Shown piece after piece: positions 8,847 through 18,308 of a stretch of DNA of 64,000 bases. The translations under genes and the position numbers were made by a program. The stretch is taken from assembly GCF_023715485.1 (NCBI RefSeq), contig NZ_JAMBOF010000006.1, forward strand, positions 62,001-126,000. The letters run 5' to 3'. Within the stretch, counting starts at the first letter, position 1, and the number at the start of each line of letters is the position of its first letter. Source of the stretch: Mesobacillus subterraneus. GTDB taxonomy: Bacteria > Bacillota > Bacilli > Bacillales > Cytobacillaceae. Under the pieces are notes generated by a model, which made no database searches, was not told where the DNA came from, and worked only from the letters and a program-made list of their open reading frames with translations.

Positions 8847-10520
8847 ATGATGCCTAATCTTCACTTTGAGCATTGGCCGAAAATCTCTAAATCACTGAAA
8901 TTGCCTGAAACATCACTCTATCAAAATTTACAAGTCAGTGCAGCTAGATATCCAGAACAGAGCGCTATCTACTATTACGGAAATACAATTTCCTATAAGG
9001 AGCTTGATGAAGAGGTCAACGCTCTTGCAGGTTTCCTTCAGCAAAAGCTGGGTGTTGCCAAAGGGGAAAGAGTGTTGTTATTCATGCAAAACTCACCACA
9101 GTTCGTGATTGGGTTCTATGCGATTTCACGAGCTGACGCAGTCGTAGTGCCAATCAACCCGATGCTGACCGCAGATGAGCTAAGCTTTTACATCAAGGAT
9201 TGTGGAATCAATACCGCGCTTGTCGGCCAGGAGCTTTATGACAAGGTCGGGCCACTCGTAGGAACAACTCCATTAAATAATGTGATAGTTGCCGCTTATT
9301 CTGATTATAAAGGGGATAGTTTCAACGGAACAGTGCCCCCGGAGGCAGAGGCAGCAAGAAAGATTTACAACCAGCCGGGTCACTTCCACTGGAAGGAAGC
9401 CATCGCGGCACAGTATGAACCTGGAAAGCATACGACCAGGGCAGATGACCTTGTTGTGCTGCCTTATACTTCTGGAACAACTGGCCTTCCAAAAGGCTGT
9501 ATGCATACTAACCGCACTGTTCAGGCGAATACAATCGGTGCGTATCACTGGTCGAGCTCCACCACCAGTGCAGTTCATTTAACAACACTTCCATTGTTCC
9601 ATGTTACCGGAATGGTCCACAGCATGCATATGCCAATCTTCTCCGGAAGTACGATGGTCCTGATGACAAGGTGGAACCGCGAGGCGGCGGTAGAAATGAT
9701 AAAATCGCAAGGATGTACACATTGGGTGGCGATTGCGACAATGATCGTTGACTTCCTTGCGAATCCAAAACTAAATCCAGAGGATCTCGCTACGTTAACT
9801 TCAATTTCAGGTGGCGGTGCAGCTCTTCCTGAGGCTGTTGGAGAGAAATTATACAAACTCACAGGCCTCCGGTTTGTTGAAGGGTATGGACTTTCAGAAA
9901 CTATTGCCCAGACGCATTTTAACCCGCCTGACAGGCCAAAAATGCAATGCCTTGGCATCCCTTCCTTTGATGTCGATGCAAGAGTTATTGAACCCTCAAC
10001 CGGAAAAGAACTTAGGGCGGGAGAGATAGGCGAAATTGTCGTGAATGGCCCTCAGGTTATGGTTGGCTATTACAACAGGGATGATGAAAACAGGAATTCA
10101 TTTATTGACATAGACGGCAAAAGGTTTTTCAGGACAGGAGACATAGGACGCTTCGATGAGGAAGGATACTACTTCATGGTCGACCGTGTCAAAAGAATGA
10201 TCAATGCCTCAGGTTATAAGGTATGGCCAACGGAAATTGAATCTTATCTTTACAAACACCCAGCCATACAGCAGGCAGTGGTGGTTGGTATTCCAGACCC
10301 AAGAAGAGGTGAATCCGTAAAGGCTTTTGTCATTCTCAACGAGGGTTACGATGGGAAAATAACTGAGGATGAAATAACAGAGTGGTCCAAGCAGCATATG
10401 GCAGCCTATAAATATCCTCGTGATGTGGAATTCAGGACAAAGTTCCCAATGACAAGCAGCGGCAAGATTTTATGGAGGAAATTGCAGGAGGAAGAACGGG
10501 AAAAGGCCGGAAACAAGTGA
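8847..10520 (+). CDS. Acyl-CoA synthetase (AMP-forming), FadD/LvaE-like
   Basis: This 557-residue ANL-family enzyme has the P-loop PYTSGTTGLPKG at residues 206-217, GYGLSET, the hinge region FRTGDIGRFDEEGYYFMVDR and the C-terminal catalytic Lys in MTSSGKILWRKL. It should activate a carboxylic acid to its CoA thioester through an acyl-AMP. AGGAGG lies at about 8837-8842, and either ATG 8847 or 8850 could be the start. It follows the esterase by 17 bp and precedes the LivHMGFK importer, so it probably activates the imported acid. Confidence 0.92.
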   Translation: MMPNLHFEHWPKISKSLKLPETSLYQNLQVSAARYPEQSAIYYYGNTISYKELDEEVNALAGFLQQKLGVAKGERVLLFMQNSPQFVIGFYAISRADAVVVPINPMLTADELSFYIKDCGINTALVGQELYDKVGPLVGTTPLNNVIVAAYSDYKGDSFNGTVPPEAEAARKIYNQPGHFHWKEAIAAQYEPGKHTTRADDLVVLPYTSGTTGLPKGCMHTNRTVQANTIGAYHWSSSTTSAVHLTTLPLFHVTGMVHSMHMPIFSGSTMVLMTRWNREAAVEMIKSQGCTHWVAIATMIVDFLANPKLNPEDLATLTSISGGGAALPEAVGEKLYKLTGLRFVEGYGLSETIAQTHFNPPDRPKMQCLGIPSFDVDARVIEPSTGKELRAGEIGEIVVNGPQVMVGYYNRDDENRNSFIDIDGKRFFRTGDIGRFDEEGYYFMVDRVKRMINASGYKVWPTEIESYLYKHPAIQQAVVVGIPDPRRGESVKAFVILNEGYDGKITEDEITEWSKQHMAAYKYPRDVEFRTKFPMTSSGKILWRKLQEEEREKAGNK

Positions 10521-10570
10521 GGTAAAAGCACTCATTCGAAGGCAGCTATCAAATTTTAAGGAGGATCTTG

Positions 10571-11434
10571 ATGGAGATTTTGGTTCAGCAGCTGTTCAAT
10601 GGGCTTACCATTGGAAGTGTTTATGCACTAGTGGCCCTTGGGCTCACGCTAGTGTACGGTATCCTTCATATCCCGAATTTCGCCCACGGTGCCTTGTATA
10701 TGATGGGTGGTTATATCACCTTGATGATGATGGTCCAGTACGGTCTTCATTATTGGCTGGCTATCCTTGTCTCTGTCATTGTTGTTGGATTAATTGGCGT
10801 GCTGATGGAACGATTGGTTTTTTACCCATTACGGCACGCCCCGCCGATCCACGACAAGATTGCGGCAATAGGAATCCTGTTGTTTCTTGAAGCTTTTGCC
10901 CAGTTTATCTGGGGAGCTGACTACCAAACAATGCCCACACCATACGGCCAGGTCGTACAGTTATTCGGACTGACCTTTACCATGCAAAGATTGCTGATCA
11001 TCATTGCGGCGATCGCCGTCATGGTTCTGCTATACCTGTTCCTGAAAAAGACCTTTACAGGGGCATCCATCATCGCAATGTCGCAGGATCGTGACGGAGC
11101 TAACCTTGTAGGGATCAATACGAACCGGGTGGCGATGCTGACGTTCCTGATTTCCGGAGGGCTTGCAGCGATCGCCAGCTCACTGGCAGCGCCCATCAAT
11201 TTGGTTTTTCCTGGCATGGGACAGTTGGTCATCTTAAAAGCGTTTGTCATCATCATTCTGGGGGGAATGGGCAGCATTCCAGGAGCCATCATCGGCGGCT
11301 ACATTCTAGGGTTCAGCGAAAGCCTGGGAGCAACGTATATTTCAAACGATTATAAAGACATCATCGCTTTCATCCTGCTGGTGGTCATTCTATCCGTAAA
11401 ACCAACAGGCCTTTTTGCAAAGGGGGGACACTAG
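10571..11434 (+). CDS. livH: Branched-chain-amino-acid-type ABC permease, LivH-like
   Basis: This roughly 287-residue membrane protein is almost entirely hydrophobic, with about eight segments and the LivH start pattern QQLFNGLTIGSVYALVALGLTLVYGILHIPNFAHGALYMMGGY. It forms one half of the channel of a HAAT-family importer. ATG 10571 follows AAGGAGG with good spacing. Its last base overlaps the GTG start of the partner permease. Substrate in this context may be a carboxylic acid rather than an amino acid, as in several HAAT systems next to acyl-CoA genes. Confidence 0.92.
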   Translation: MEILVQQLFNGLTIGSVYALVALGLTLVYGILHIPNFAHGALYMMGGYITLMMMVQYGLHYWLAILVSVIVVGLIGVLMERLVFYPLRHAPPIHDKIAAIGILLFLEAFAQFIWGADYQTMPTPYGQVVQLFGLTFTMQRLLIIIAAIAVMVLLYLFLKKTFTGASIIAMSQDRDGANLVGINTNRVAMLTFLISGGLAAIASSLAAPINLVFPGMGQLVILKAFVIIILGGMGSIPGAIIGGYILGFSESLGATYISNDYKDIIAFILLVVILSVKPTGLFAKGGH

Positions 11435-12459
11435 TGGCAAAAATCATTAATAAAAGATTTATCATTCCAGTACTCATACTGTTTGCCATCGTCTTTCCAT
11501 TTGTGACCCAAAATGACTATTTCATCCATGTCATGACTCTCTCTTTTATCTGGATGATTGGTGTGTATGGGCTTAATCTTCTGGCCGGTTACACAGGATA
11601 TCTATCATTGGCACATGCTGGATTCTTTGCGGTTGGGGCATATTCCTTAGGGCTTTTGACAGTAAAAGCCCAGATGAATTTCTGGCTGGCTTTTGTGCTC
11701 GCCCTGATTATTACCAGTGTTCTTGGCTTTTTGATTGGCCTGATTGCACTCAGGACGAAAGAGCATTTCTTTGCCATCTATACGCTATGTGTAGGGTATA
11801 TCCTTTACCTTATCATTGATAAGTGGGATAGCTTAACAGAAGGAGTCCGAGGTCTTATCGGTATACCAGCACCAGGAAATATCGGGCCGATTTCCTTTGA
11901 AACACCATTATCACAATATTACCTTGTCCTTGCGATTCTGCTAGTTGTGATTCTGATTATCTACCGTATCGTGCATTCCCTGACCGGAAGGACTTACATT
12001 GCTATTCGCAATAGTGAGGACCTCGCCCAAACAATCGGTATATCGACAATGAAAAATAAACTCGAAGTATTCGTACTCTCGACTTTTTTTGCCGGATTAT
12101 CAGGAGCACTATACGCCTCTTTCATCCGCTTCATCGGTCCTGATATTGGCAACATCGTCATCACGTTTGATTTGCTGACATACCTGCTGATTGGCGGAAT
12201 CGGCACGCTGTCAGGCCCGATCGTGGGAACAGTTCTGGTCGTTTGGATTTCACAGCAGCTGCAATTTCTCCAGGATTACCGCATGCTTATTTTTGGCCCG
12301 ATCCTTACACTGCTAGTGATCTTTTACCCACGAGGAATCGCCGGTTCGATTGCCGGGTGGAATGTAAAGCGAGCTGAGAAGAAGATTGCAAAAGCCCAAC
12401 AGGACGAACGATTTTCACAAAGCCCAATCTCTGCAGAAAATCAGGTGAAGGAGGGATAA
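11434..12459 (+). CDS. livM: Branched-chain-amino-acid-type ABC permease, LivM-like
   Basis: This 341-residue LivM-like permease contains YGLNLLAGYTGYLSLAHAGFFAVGAY and the EAA-like loop GRTYIAIRNSEDLAQTIGI. It pairs with the LivH-like subunit encoded immediately upstream (1-bp overlap). The C-terminal tail is hydrophilic. The start is GTG 11434. Confidence 0.92.
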   Translation: MAKIINKRFIIPVLILFAIVFPFVTQNDYFIHVMTLSFIWMIGVYGLNLLAGYTGYLSLAHAGFFAVGAYSLGLLTVKAQMNFWLAFVLALIITSVLGFLIGLIALRTKEHFFAIYTLCVGYILYLIIDKWDSLTEGVRGLIGIPAPGNIGPISFETPLSQYYLVLAILLVVILIIYRIVHSLTGRTYIAIRNSEDLAQTIGISTMKNKLEVFVLSTFFAGLSGALYASFIRFIGPDIGNIVITFDLLTYLLIGGIGTLSGPIVGTVLVVWISQQLQFLQDYRMLIFGPILTLLVIFYPRGIAGSIAGWNVKRAEKKIAKAQQDERFSQSPISAENQVKEG

Positions 12460-12461
12460 GA

Positions 12462-13226
12462 ATGTTCCTTGAAACTAAGAGTTTATCGAAGAAATTTGGC
12501 GGCCTGACAGCAGTGAACAATGTGGATTTTACAGTTGAAAAAGGGAAGATCAATGCCATCATCGGTCCTAATGGCGCCGGCAAGTCAACGTTTTTCAATT
12601 TGATAAGCGGCTTCCACCCTCCGAGTTCAGGCAGCATTATTCTGAAAGGTCAGGATATCACGAGGTTGCCTCCTAATAAAATAGCTGAAATGGGAATTGC
12701 ACGCACCTTTCAAACTACCAATCTGTTTGAACAGTCAACTGTACTTGACAACGTGGTCGTCGGACACAGATTAAGGACAAAGTCCAATTTGCTGGACGCT
12801 GTTTTAAGAACAAAGAGGTTGAAAAGAGAAGAAGAACAATGCCGTGAAAAGGCCCTCGAAGTTATAAGGTTTACCGGGCTGGAAAAAGTTGCAGGGAAAT
12901 TGGTTGGCAGCCTGACTCAGGAAGAAAAAAAGCGAACGGCCTTTGCGCTGGCTCTGGCGACAGAACCAGAAATTGTTTTTCTTGATGAGCCTGCAGCCGG
13001 AGTCAATCCTGATGAAACAGAGGGTCTGGCCCAATTAATGAAGAAAATGGTCGATAAAGGGATTACTGTCTGCCTGATTGAACACAAAATGCAAATGATT
13101 ATGAAGCTGGCAGACAAAATTATGGTTCTCAACTACGGCGAGAAAATCGCGGAGGGTACTGCTGAAGAGATCCAGAATGATCCTGCTGTCATCAAGGCTT
13201 ACCTGGGAGGGAGCGCAAGTGCTTAA
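12462..13226 (+). CDS. livG: ABC transporter ATP-binding protein, LivG-like
   Basis: This 254-residue ATPase has Walker A GPNGAGKST near residue 34, the LivG-typical IARTFQTTNLF, and Walker B IVFLDEPAAGVNP. The expected LSGGQ signature is altered to GSLTQEEKK, which is unusual because most LivG proteins keep LSYGQQ. It energises the LivHM permease. It starts 3 bp after livM and overlaps livF. Confidence 0.92.
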   Translation: MFLETKSLSKKFGGLTAVNNVDFTVEKGKINAIIGPNGAGKSTFFNLISGFHPPSSGSIILKGQDITRLPPNKIAEMGIARTFQTTNLFEQSTVLDNVVVGHRLRTKSNLLDAVLRTKRLKREEEQCREKALEVIRFTGLEKVAGKLVGSLTQEEKKRTAFALALATEPEIVFLDEPAAGVNPDETEGLAQLMKKMVDKGITVCLIEHKMQMIMKLADKIMVLNYGEKIAEGTAEEIQNDPAVIKAYLGGSASA

Positions 13227-13926
13227 ACTGGAGGACGTTTCAGTAAAATACGGAAGCTTCACAGCTGTCCATAATGTAAACCTTGAAGTCTCTCCTGGAC
13301 AAATCGTTGTTTTGCTAGGGGCGAACGGGGCAGGAAAGAGCACAATATTCAAGACGATAAGCGGGCTGAACAAGGCGTCTTCTGGAAGAATCGAATTTGA
13401 AGGTGAATCCCTTAACAAACGCTCTCCAGATAAAATTGTCCAGTCAGGCATTGTCCAGTGTGCAGAAGGGCGTAAACTCTTCCCATCAATGACAGTAGAA
13501 GAGAATTTGAAGATGGGCGCCTATGTCCACAGAAAGAATAAAAAAGGGATAAAGGAATCGATGAAGCACGTATTCGAACTTTTTCCTATTTTAGAAGAGA
13601 AGCAGGATGATATGGCTGGTTCACTAAGTGGAGGCCAGCAGCAAATGCTTGCCATCGGGAGAGCACTCATGGCTAAACCGAAGCTGATGCTTCTCGATGA
13701 ACCATCAATCGGGCTTGCTCCGTTGATTGTAGAGCAGATGTTTGAAGTAATCAAAACCATTAATCGCGAGGGTACCACGATCCTCCTGGCAGAACAAAAT
13801 GCGAATGCAGCCTTGAAAATTGCCGATAAAGGATATGTTTTTGAAAATGGGGCGGTTGTGCTCGAAGGTACTTCAGACGAACTGTTTGCGAATGATGAGA
13901 TTAAGAAAGCTTATATCGGTGCTTAG
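13219..13926 (+). CDS. livF: ABC transporter ATP-binding protein, LivF-like
   Basis: This roughly 235-residue ATPase has Walker A GANGAGKST, signature LSGGQQQML and Walker B LMLLDEPSIGLAP. GTG 13219 is preferred over an upstream in-frame ATG at 13177 because GGGAGGGAG lies just before it and the protein then begins MLKLEDVSVKYG, as the family does. It overlaps livG by 8 bp, so the two ATPases are probably translated together. Confidence 0.93.
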   Translation: MLKLEDVSVKYGSFTAVHNVNLEVSPGQIVVLLGANGAGKSTIFKTISGLNKASSGRIEFEGESLNKRSPDKIVQSGIVQCAEGRKLFPSMTVEENLKMGAYVHRKNKKGIKESMKHVFELFPILEEKQDDMAGSLSGGQQQMLAIGRALMAKPKLMLLDEPSIGLAPLIVEQMFEVIKTINREGTTILLAEQNANAALKIADKGYVFENGAVVLEGTSDELFANDEIKKAYIGA

Positions 13927-14014
13927 AACAACTTCTGTCTATAGGGAGGTGGTTGCGAAGCGGTCTTTAATAATATTTCTGAATATTAGGAAAACAAATT
14001 AAGGGGGAAAGCAA

Positions 14015-15211
14015 ATGAAGAAGTCTAAACTGTTAGTGGTCTTAAGTGTGATGTTTGCTTTGATTTTCAGCCTTGCCGCTTGCAACAGCTCTGAAAAAAC
14101 GGATACGGGAGGATCGGATGGCGAAGCATCAGGAGAAGGTACTATTAACATAGGATATACAGGGCCGTTAAGTGGACCTGCAGCCTTTTACGGAGAACGG
14201 ACATTGAACGGTGTACAAATGGCAGCCGAAGAAATTAACAATGCCGGCGGAGTTGAGGTAAATGGCAAAAAATATAAATTCAATGTCGTCTCGCTGGATG
14301 ACAAATATTTGCCAAATGAGGCAGGAGCGAACGCCAAGAGACTGATGCAGGAAAACAAGACACCGATTATTTTCACACCGCACAGTGGCGGAGTGGCTGC
14401 CATGCAAGTGTTTAACCAGCAGGAAAAATTCATAATTGGCGCATACACCAGCGAACCTAAAGTAACAGAAGGAGGCAATAAATTAACAGTCAGAATCCCT
14501 CCTCGTTATGATGGCTATCTTGAGCCATTCACAAATTATTCAATGGAGAAATTCGGGAAGAAAATCGCCTTCCTGCCGACTGCCTCACAATACGGTAAGG
14601 ACTGGGCAGAAAAGCTGCAGCCTCATTGGGAAAAAGCAGGCGGAGAAGTAGTGTATAACTCTTCTATTGACTTCGCGAAAGATACTGATTTCTTTACGAT
14701 CATAACCAATGCCCTGAAGGAGAAGCCTGATGTATTATTTATCGGCGGACCGTCAGAGCCAACCGCAAAAGTTGCCAAACAAGCGAGAGAACTTGGCTTC
14801 AAAGGCGGATTCATTGTCATGGACCAGGCAAAGTTCGACGAAATGAAGAAGGTTACCGGCAGCTATGATGTCCTTAATGGAGCGATTGGAGTAATGCCGC
14901 TTGTTAATTCTGACAGTCCAGGCATTCCGGAATTCGTGAAGAATTATCAGGCAAAATATAATGAGGACCCAGGTTCAGAAGCTGGCTTGAATTATATTGC
15001 TATGTATGTTTTCGCTGAAGCGATAAAAGCAGCAGGATCAGTAGATGATCCAGAAAAAATCATGGCGCATATGCAGGATGGTTTGGATAATCTTCCAGAA
15101 GACAAAAAAGTATATGTCATTCCAAAGATCGACCCTAATGGTGGATTTGAAGCCGAGCTGATCGTCGCAGCAATTGAGGATGGGAAAGTCGTGCCAATCA
15201 AGGTTGAATAG
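14015..15211 (+). CDS. ABC transporter substrate-binding lipoprotein, LivK-like
   Basis: This 398-residue periplasmic-binding-fold protein has a lipoprotein signal peptide: basic start, hydrophobic core and lipobox LAAC at residues 20-23, then a Ser/Gly/Asp linker. The mature part shows the receptor-ligand pattern INIGYTGPLSGPAAFYGE. It delivers the substrate to the LivHMGF channel. The gene ends the block, and a terminator follows at 15303. Ligand identity cannot be deduced; the gene context favours a carboxylate. Confidence 0.9.
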   Translation: MKKSKLLVVLSVMFALIFSLAACNSSEKTDTGGSDGEASGEGTINIGYTGPLSGPAAFYGERTLNGVQMAAEEINNAGGVEVNGKKYKFNVVSLDDKYLPNEAGANAKRLMQENKTPIIFTPHSGGVAAMQVFNQQEKFIIGAYTSEPKVTEGGNKLTVRIPPRYDGYLEPFTNYSMEKFGKKIAFLPTASQYGKDWAEKLQPHWEKAGGEVVYNSSIDFAKDTDFFTIITNALKEKPDVLFIGGPSEPTAKVAKQARELGFKGGFIVMDQAKFDEMKKVTGSYDVLNGAIGVMPLVNSDSPGIPEFVKNYQAKYNEDPGSEAGLNYIAMYVFAEAIKAAGSVDDPEKIMAHMQDGLDNLPEDKKVYVIPKIDPNGGFEAELIVAAIEDGKVVPIKVE

Positions 15212-15302
15212 AATGCAGATAATTGGATTGTTACTGGCCAATTGTATCAAGTTATGGGGTTTTGCTATAGTAACAAGCCAATAACCCATGTTAATGAACT
15301 AG

Positions 15303-15336
15303 AAAGCGGCAGTGATTAATAAACTACCGCTTTTTT
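15303..15336 (+). terminator. Rho-independent terminator after the importer operon
   Basis: AAAGCGGCAGT pairs with ACTACCGCTTT (one mismatch), followed by a run of six T. Confidence 0.75.
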
Positions 15337-15407
15337 CTTTGTTTTCAGGATCTGCAAGCTTACAATAGGGGTAAAGCTTAGGGTATTTTCTCTACAGGAG
15401 GCATCTG

Positions 15408-16214
15408 ATGAAAAACAGTATTGGCATAGACGCAGGCGGGTCACTATTAAAAATAGCTTTTGAAGAAAATGACAGATTGCACTTTCGGAAATATCCCATC
15501 GAAGATATAAATGAGGCTTTAGAGTGGCTTAAAATGATTGCCATAAATAAAACAGTCTACCTAACAGGAGGTAGAGCAGGAAAGATAAAAGCAGAATATT
15601 TTACCAATGCAGAGATTGTTGATGAATTTACCGCTGCATGTGAAGGCGCAAAGTATTTAATGACGCAGGAGGGAGTACTTTTAAATGAAAAGTCCTTGCT
15701 TGTTAACATTGGTACAGGTACATCGTGGTTTACAATTGAAGGGGAACATTATGAACGCGTTCTTGGAAGCGGAATAGGCGGCGGGACATTCATGGGAACT
15801 GGAAATATCCTTGCCGATTCAAAGGATTTTTCAACTCTGGTCAACTTGTCTGTTAACGGTGAAAGAGGAAAGGTAGACTTGTTGGTTAAGGATATTTATT
15901 ATCCAGAAGAGCCACCTATTCCTGGAGAATTGACTGCGAGCAATTTTGCGAAGTCAGTGGCAAATGCTTCAATCTCTCCGGCAGACCAAATGGCCTCAGT
16001 TCTCAATATGATATCGGAAACAATTACTCTTTTAACGGTACAAACAGCGGCTTTGTACAGGATAAAGAAGGCCATTTTTATTGGCAGTACTCTGGCCGGA
16101 AACAAACCGTTGCAAGATAGCCTGGATATTTACTGTAAAATGTCGGGCATTGACCCATTCTTTCTGCCTAATGGTCAGTTCAGTGGAGCAATTGGAGCGA
16201 TGCAAAAAAAATAA
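15408..16214 (+). CDS. coaW: Type II pantothenate kinase
   Basis: This 268-residue ASKHA-fold kinase opens with IGIDAGGSLLKIAFE (phosphate-1 motif) and has NIGTGTSWF and LGSGIGGGTFMG, as in staphylococcal CoaW. It phosphorylates pantothenate in the first step of CoA synthesis. Many bacilli use the type III enzyme CoaX, so this type II gene may be an extra copy or a replacement. An AGGAGG site at about 15396 supports ATG 15408. It stands alone between the importer operon and selB. Confidence 0.87.
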   Translation: MKNSIGIDAGGSLLKIAFEENDRLHFRKYPIEDINEALEWLKMIAINKTVYLTGGRAGKIKAEYFTNAEIVDEFTAACEGAKYLMTQEGVLLNEKSLLVNIGTGTSWFTIEGEHYERVLGSGIGGGTFMGTGNILADSKDFSTLVNLSVNGERGKVDLLVKDIYYPEEPPIPGELTASNFAKSVANASISPADQMASVLNMISETITLLTVQTAALYRIKKAIFIGSTLAGNKPLQDSLDIYCKMSGIDPFFLPNGQFSGAIGAMQKK

Positions 16215-16220
16215 ACAACA

Positions 16221-16236
16221 AACAAATCGATTTGTT
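16221..16236. promoter_or_regulatory. Perfect 16-bp palindrome upstream of selB
   Basis: AACAAATCGATTTGTT is fully self-complementary without a loop, so it is more likely a protein-binding site than a terminator. It lies 77 bp before selB. No matching regulator is known from the sequence. Confidence 0.35.
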
Positions 16237-16312
16237 CTAATTTCCGTAGCTTGAACTATTGCCGTTTTAGCGATAGAGTAATTTTATACATATAAAAAGA
16301 AGGTGTCATCAT

Positions 16313-18196
16313 TTGAGCAAGAGGTATTTTACCATAGGAATGGCCGGACATATTGACCACGGAAAAACGTCGCTGACGAGGGCATTGACGAACGTGGATA
16401 CCGACCGGCTGAAAGAAGAAAAAGAACGGCAAATTTCTATTGAACTCGGCTTTGCCCCATTATATGAAGATGAGGACCTGCAAATTTCCGTCGTTGATGT
16501 GCCTGGACACGAGCGTTTCATCCGGCAGATGATTGCAGGCGTTGCTGGGATCGATCTTGTTGTGCTTGTTGTCGCTGCAGACGAAGGCGTCATGCCGCAG
16601 ACCCGGGAGCATCTTGATATTCTTGGATTTCTTGGGATTCGCACGGGAATCATCGCGATTACAAAGATTGACAGAGTTGAAGAGGAATTCGTTGAACTTG
16701 TGAAGGACGATATCCTTGGAGAGCTTGAAGGAACGGTATTTGAGAATTCTCCATTCATGATGGTCGACAGCATATCCAAAAAAGGAATTCAGGAATTGAA
16801 GGAATTGATCATCCAAACTCTGAAAGAACAGGAGATGCGTGACGCCAAAGGCGCTTTCCGTCTTCCGATTGACCAGGTCTTCACAGTAAAAGGACAAGGG
16901 ACAGTTGTCAGGGGAACAGTCTATGAGGGAACGGTTGAGGAAGGACAATTATTGAAGGTGCTGCCTACTGGAAGTGAGGTTCGCGCCCGCCAGCTTCAGG
17001 TCCATCATCAACCAGCAAAGATGGCTTTTGCCGGCCAGCGTGCAGCAATTAATCTTTCTGGAGTTTCCAAGGACGACCTCGAACGTGGTGAAGTCCTCGT
17101 TTCATCTGATCACTTCATTGTAACTAATACGATTGATGTTGCCATACGTGTTGTAGAGGATTTAGATCACCTGGTAAAACAGAGAACTCCAATCAAATGC
17201 CATATTGGAACTGCTGAAGTAATGGGCAGGATTGTTTTCTTTGACCGGAATGAGCTGAAAGAAGAGACAGGGGAAATTCTTTGTCAGCTCAGACTTGATG
17301 AAAAAATTGTCACGAAACGCGGGGACCGGTTCATCATCCGCAGGCCAAGCCCACAGGAAACGATTGGCGGAGGATGGGTCATCGATCCGCGGGGAAATAA
17401 ATACCGTTTCGGCCAGCAGACGATCGAAGAGCTGGAAAAAAAGAAGGTTGGCACCCCGATCGAAAGAATCAATGCTGCTTTATATGAAGCGAAAAGCCTG
17501 TCTATAGAAGAGCTCATCAAACGGACAGCGCTTGATGAAGCAACTATTCAGTCCAATCTTGAGGATGACCAGTTCGTCCAGATTTCCAGCAAGGAATATA
17601 CACTGGCATCATTGATTGAAGTAATAGAGGCAGATATAAAAGACAGACTTGACGATTTTCATCAAGATAATCCGATGCGTCCCGGATTTAACAAAGCAGA
17701 ATTGCTTCAATCCATGCAAAAGATTTTCCCTAAGATTTTGCTTGAATTCATTATTGAAAACGGCATTGGTAAAGGGGTATTTTCCAGGAAAGAGCAATTT
17801 ATTTATCTGGCTAATTTCCAACCCCATGTTCCAAAAAATTGGCAAAAGCGAACAGAAAATCTGCTTAATGAGCTTAAAAGAGATGGCTTAAAAGTAGCCT
17901 ATTTCAATGACTATATTAAGAACGCAGGCATACCAGATTCTTTGGTTGTGGAGTTAAAACGTTTCCTGGAGGATCAGGGAAAAATCGTTCTGCTTGATGA
18001 TCAATACGCCTGGCACGGTGAGCACTTTGCAGAGGCAGTCCAGACGCTGAGAAGTCACACTGGTGATGAATTTGAAGTGCCACAGGCAAAGGAAGCTGTC
18101 GAGTTATCACGAAAATATATGATACCATTCCTTGAGCGTCTCGATGCGCTTGGTTACACTAGAAGGATAGAGAACAAGAGGGTATGGAAAAAATAG
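16313..18196 (+). CDS. selB: Selenocysteine-specific elongation factor SelB
   Basis: This 627-residue translational GTPase has G1 GHIDHGKTSL, the switch region ERQISIELGFAPL, G3 DVPGHERF and G4 TKID. Two beta-barrel domains follow, and then a long C-terminal region of winged-helix type that in SelB binds the SECIS hairpin. Its length and C-terminal extension separate it from EF-Tu. It delivers Sec-tRNA to in-frame UGA codons. The start is TTG 16313 after AGAAGGTG. No selA, selC or selD gene is visible in the window, but a candidate UGA client gene lies 2.6 kb downstream. Confidence 0.95.
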   Translation: MSKRYFTIGMAGHIDHGKTSLTRALTNVDTDRLKEEKERQISIELGFAPLYEDEDLQISVVDVPGHERFIRQMIAGVAGIDLVVLVVAADEGVMPQTREHLDILGFLGIRTGIIAITKIDRVEEEFVELVKDDILGELEGTVFENSPFMMVDSISKKGIQELKELIIQTLKEQEMRDAKGAFRLPIDQVFTVKGQGTVVRGTVYEGTVEEGQLLKVLPTGSEVRARQLQVHHQPAKMAFAGQRAAINLSGVSKDDLERGEVLVSSDHFIVTNTIDVAIRVVEDLDHLVKQRTPIKCHIGTAEVMGRIVFFDRNELKEETGEILCQLRLDEKIVTKRGDRFIIRRPSPQETIGGGWVIDPRGNKYRFGQQTIEELEKKKVGTPIERINAALYEAKSLSIEELIKRTALDEATIQSNLEDDQFVQISSKEYTLASLIEVIEADIKDRLDDFHQDNPMRPGFNKAELLQSMQKIFPKILLEFIIENGIGKGVFSRKEQFIYLANFQPHVPKNWQKRTENLLNELKRDGLKVAYFNDYIKNAGIPDSLVVELKRFLEDQGKIVLLDDQYAWHGEHFAEAVQTLRSHTGDEFEVPQAKEAVELSRKYMIPFLERLDALGYTRRIENKRVWKK

Positions 18197-18197
18197 C

Positions 18198-18230
18198 AAA
18201 AACAGCAGACCAGGATGGTCTGCTGTTTTT
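18198..18230 (+). terminator. Strong terminator after selB
   Basis: AAAAACAGCAGACC and GGTCTGCTGTTTTT form a 14-bp stem with loop AGGAT and a terminal T run. Confidence 0.9.
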
Positions 18231-18308
18231 ATCGTTCTAACTAATATTCAAGAAATTCGATTCATCATATAAAAGGAACTTATTAAATCTCAGCTTTACA
18301 TAATATTA

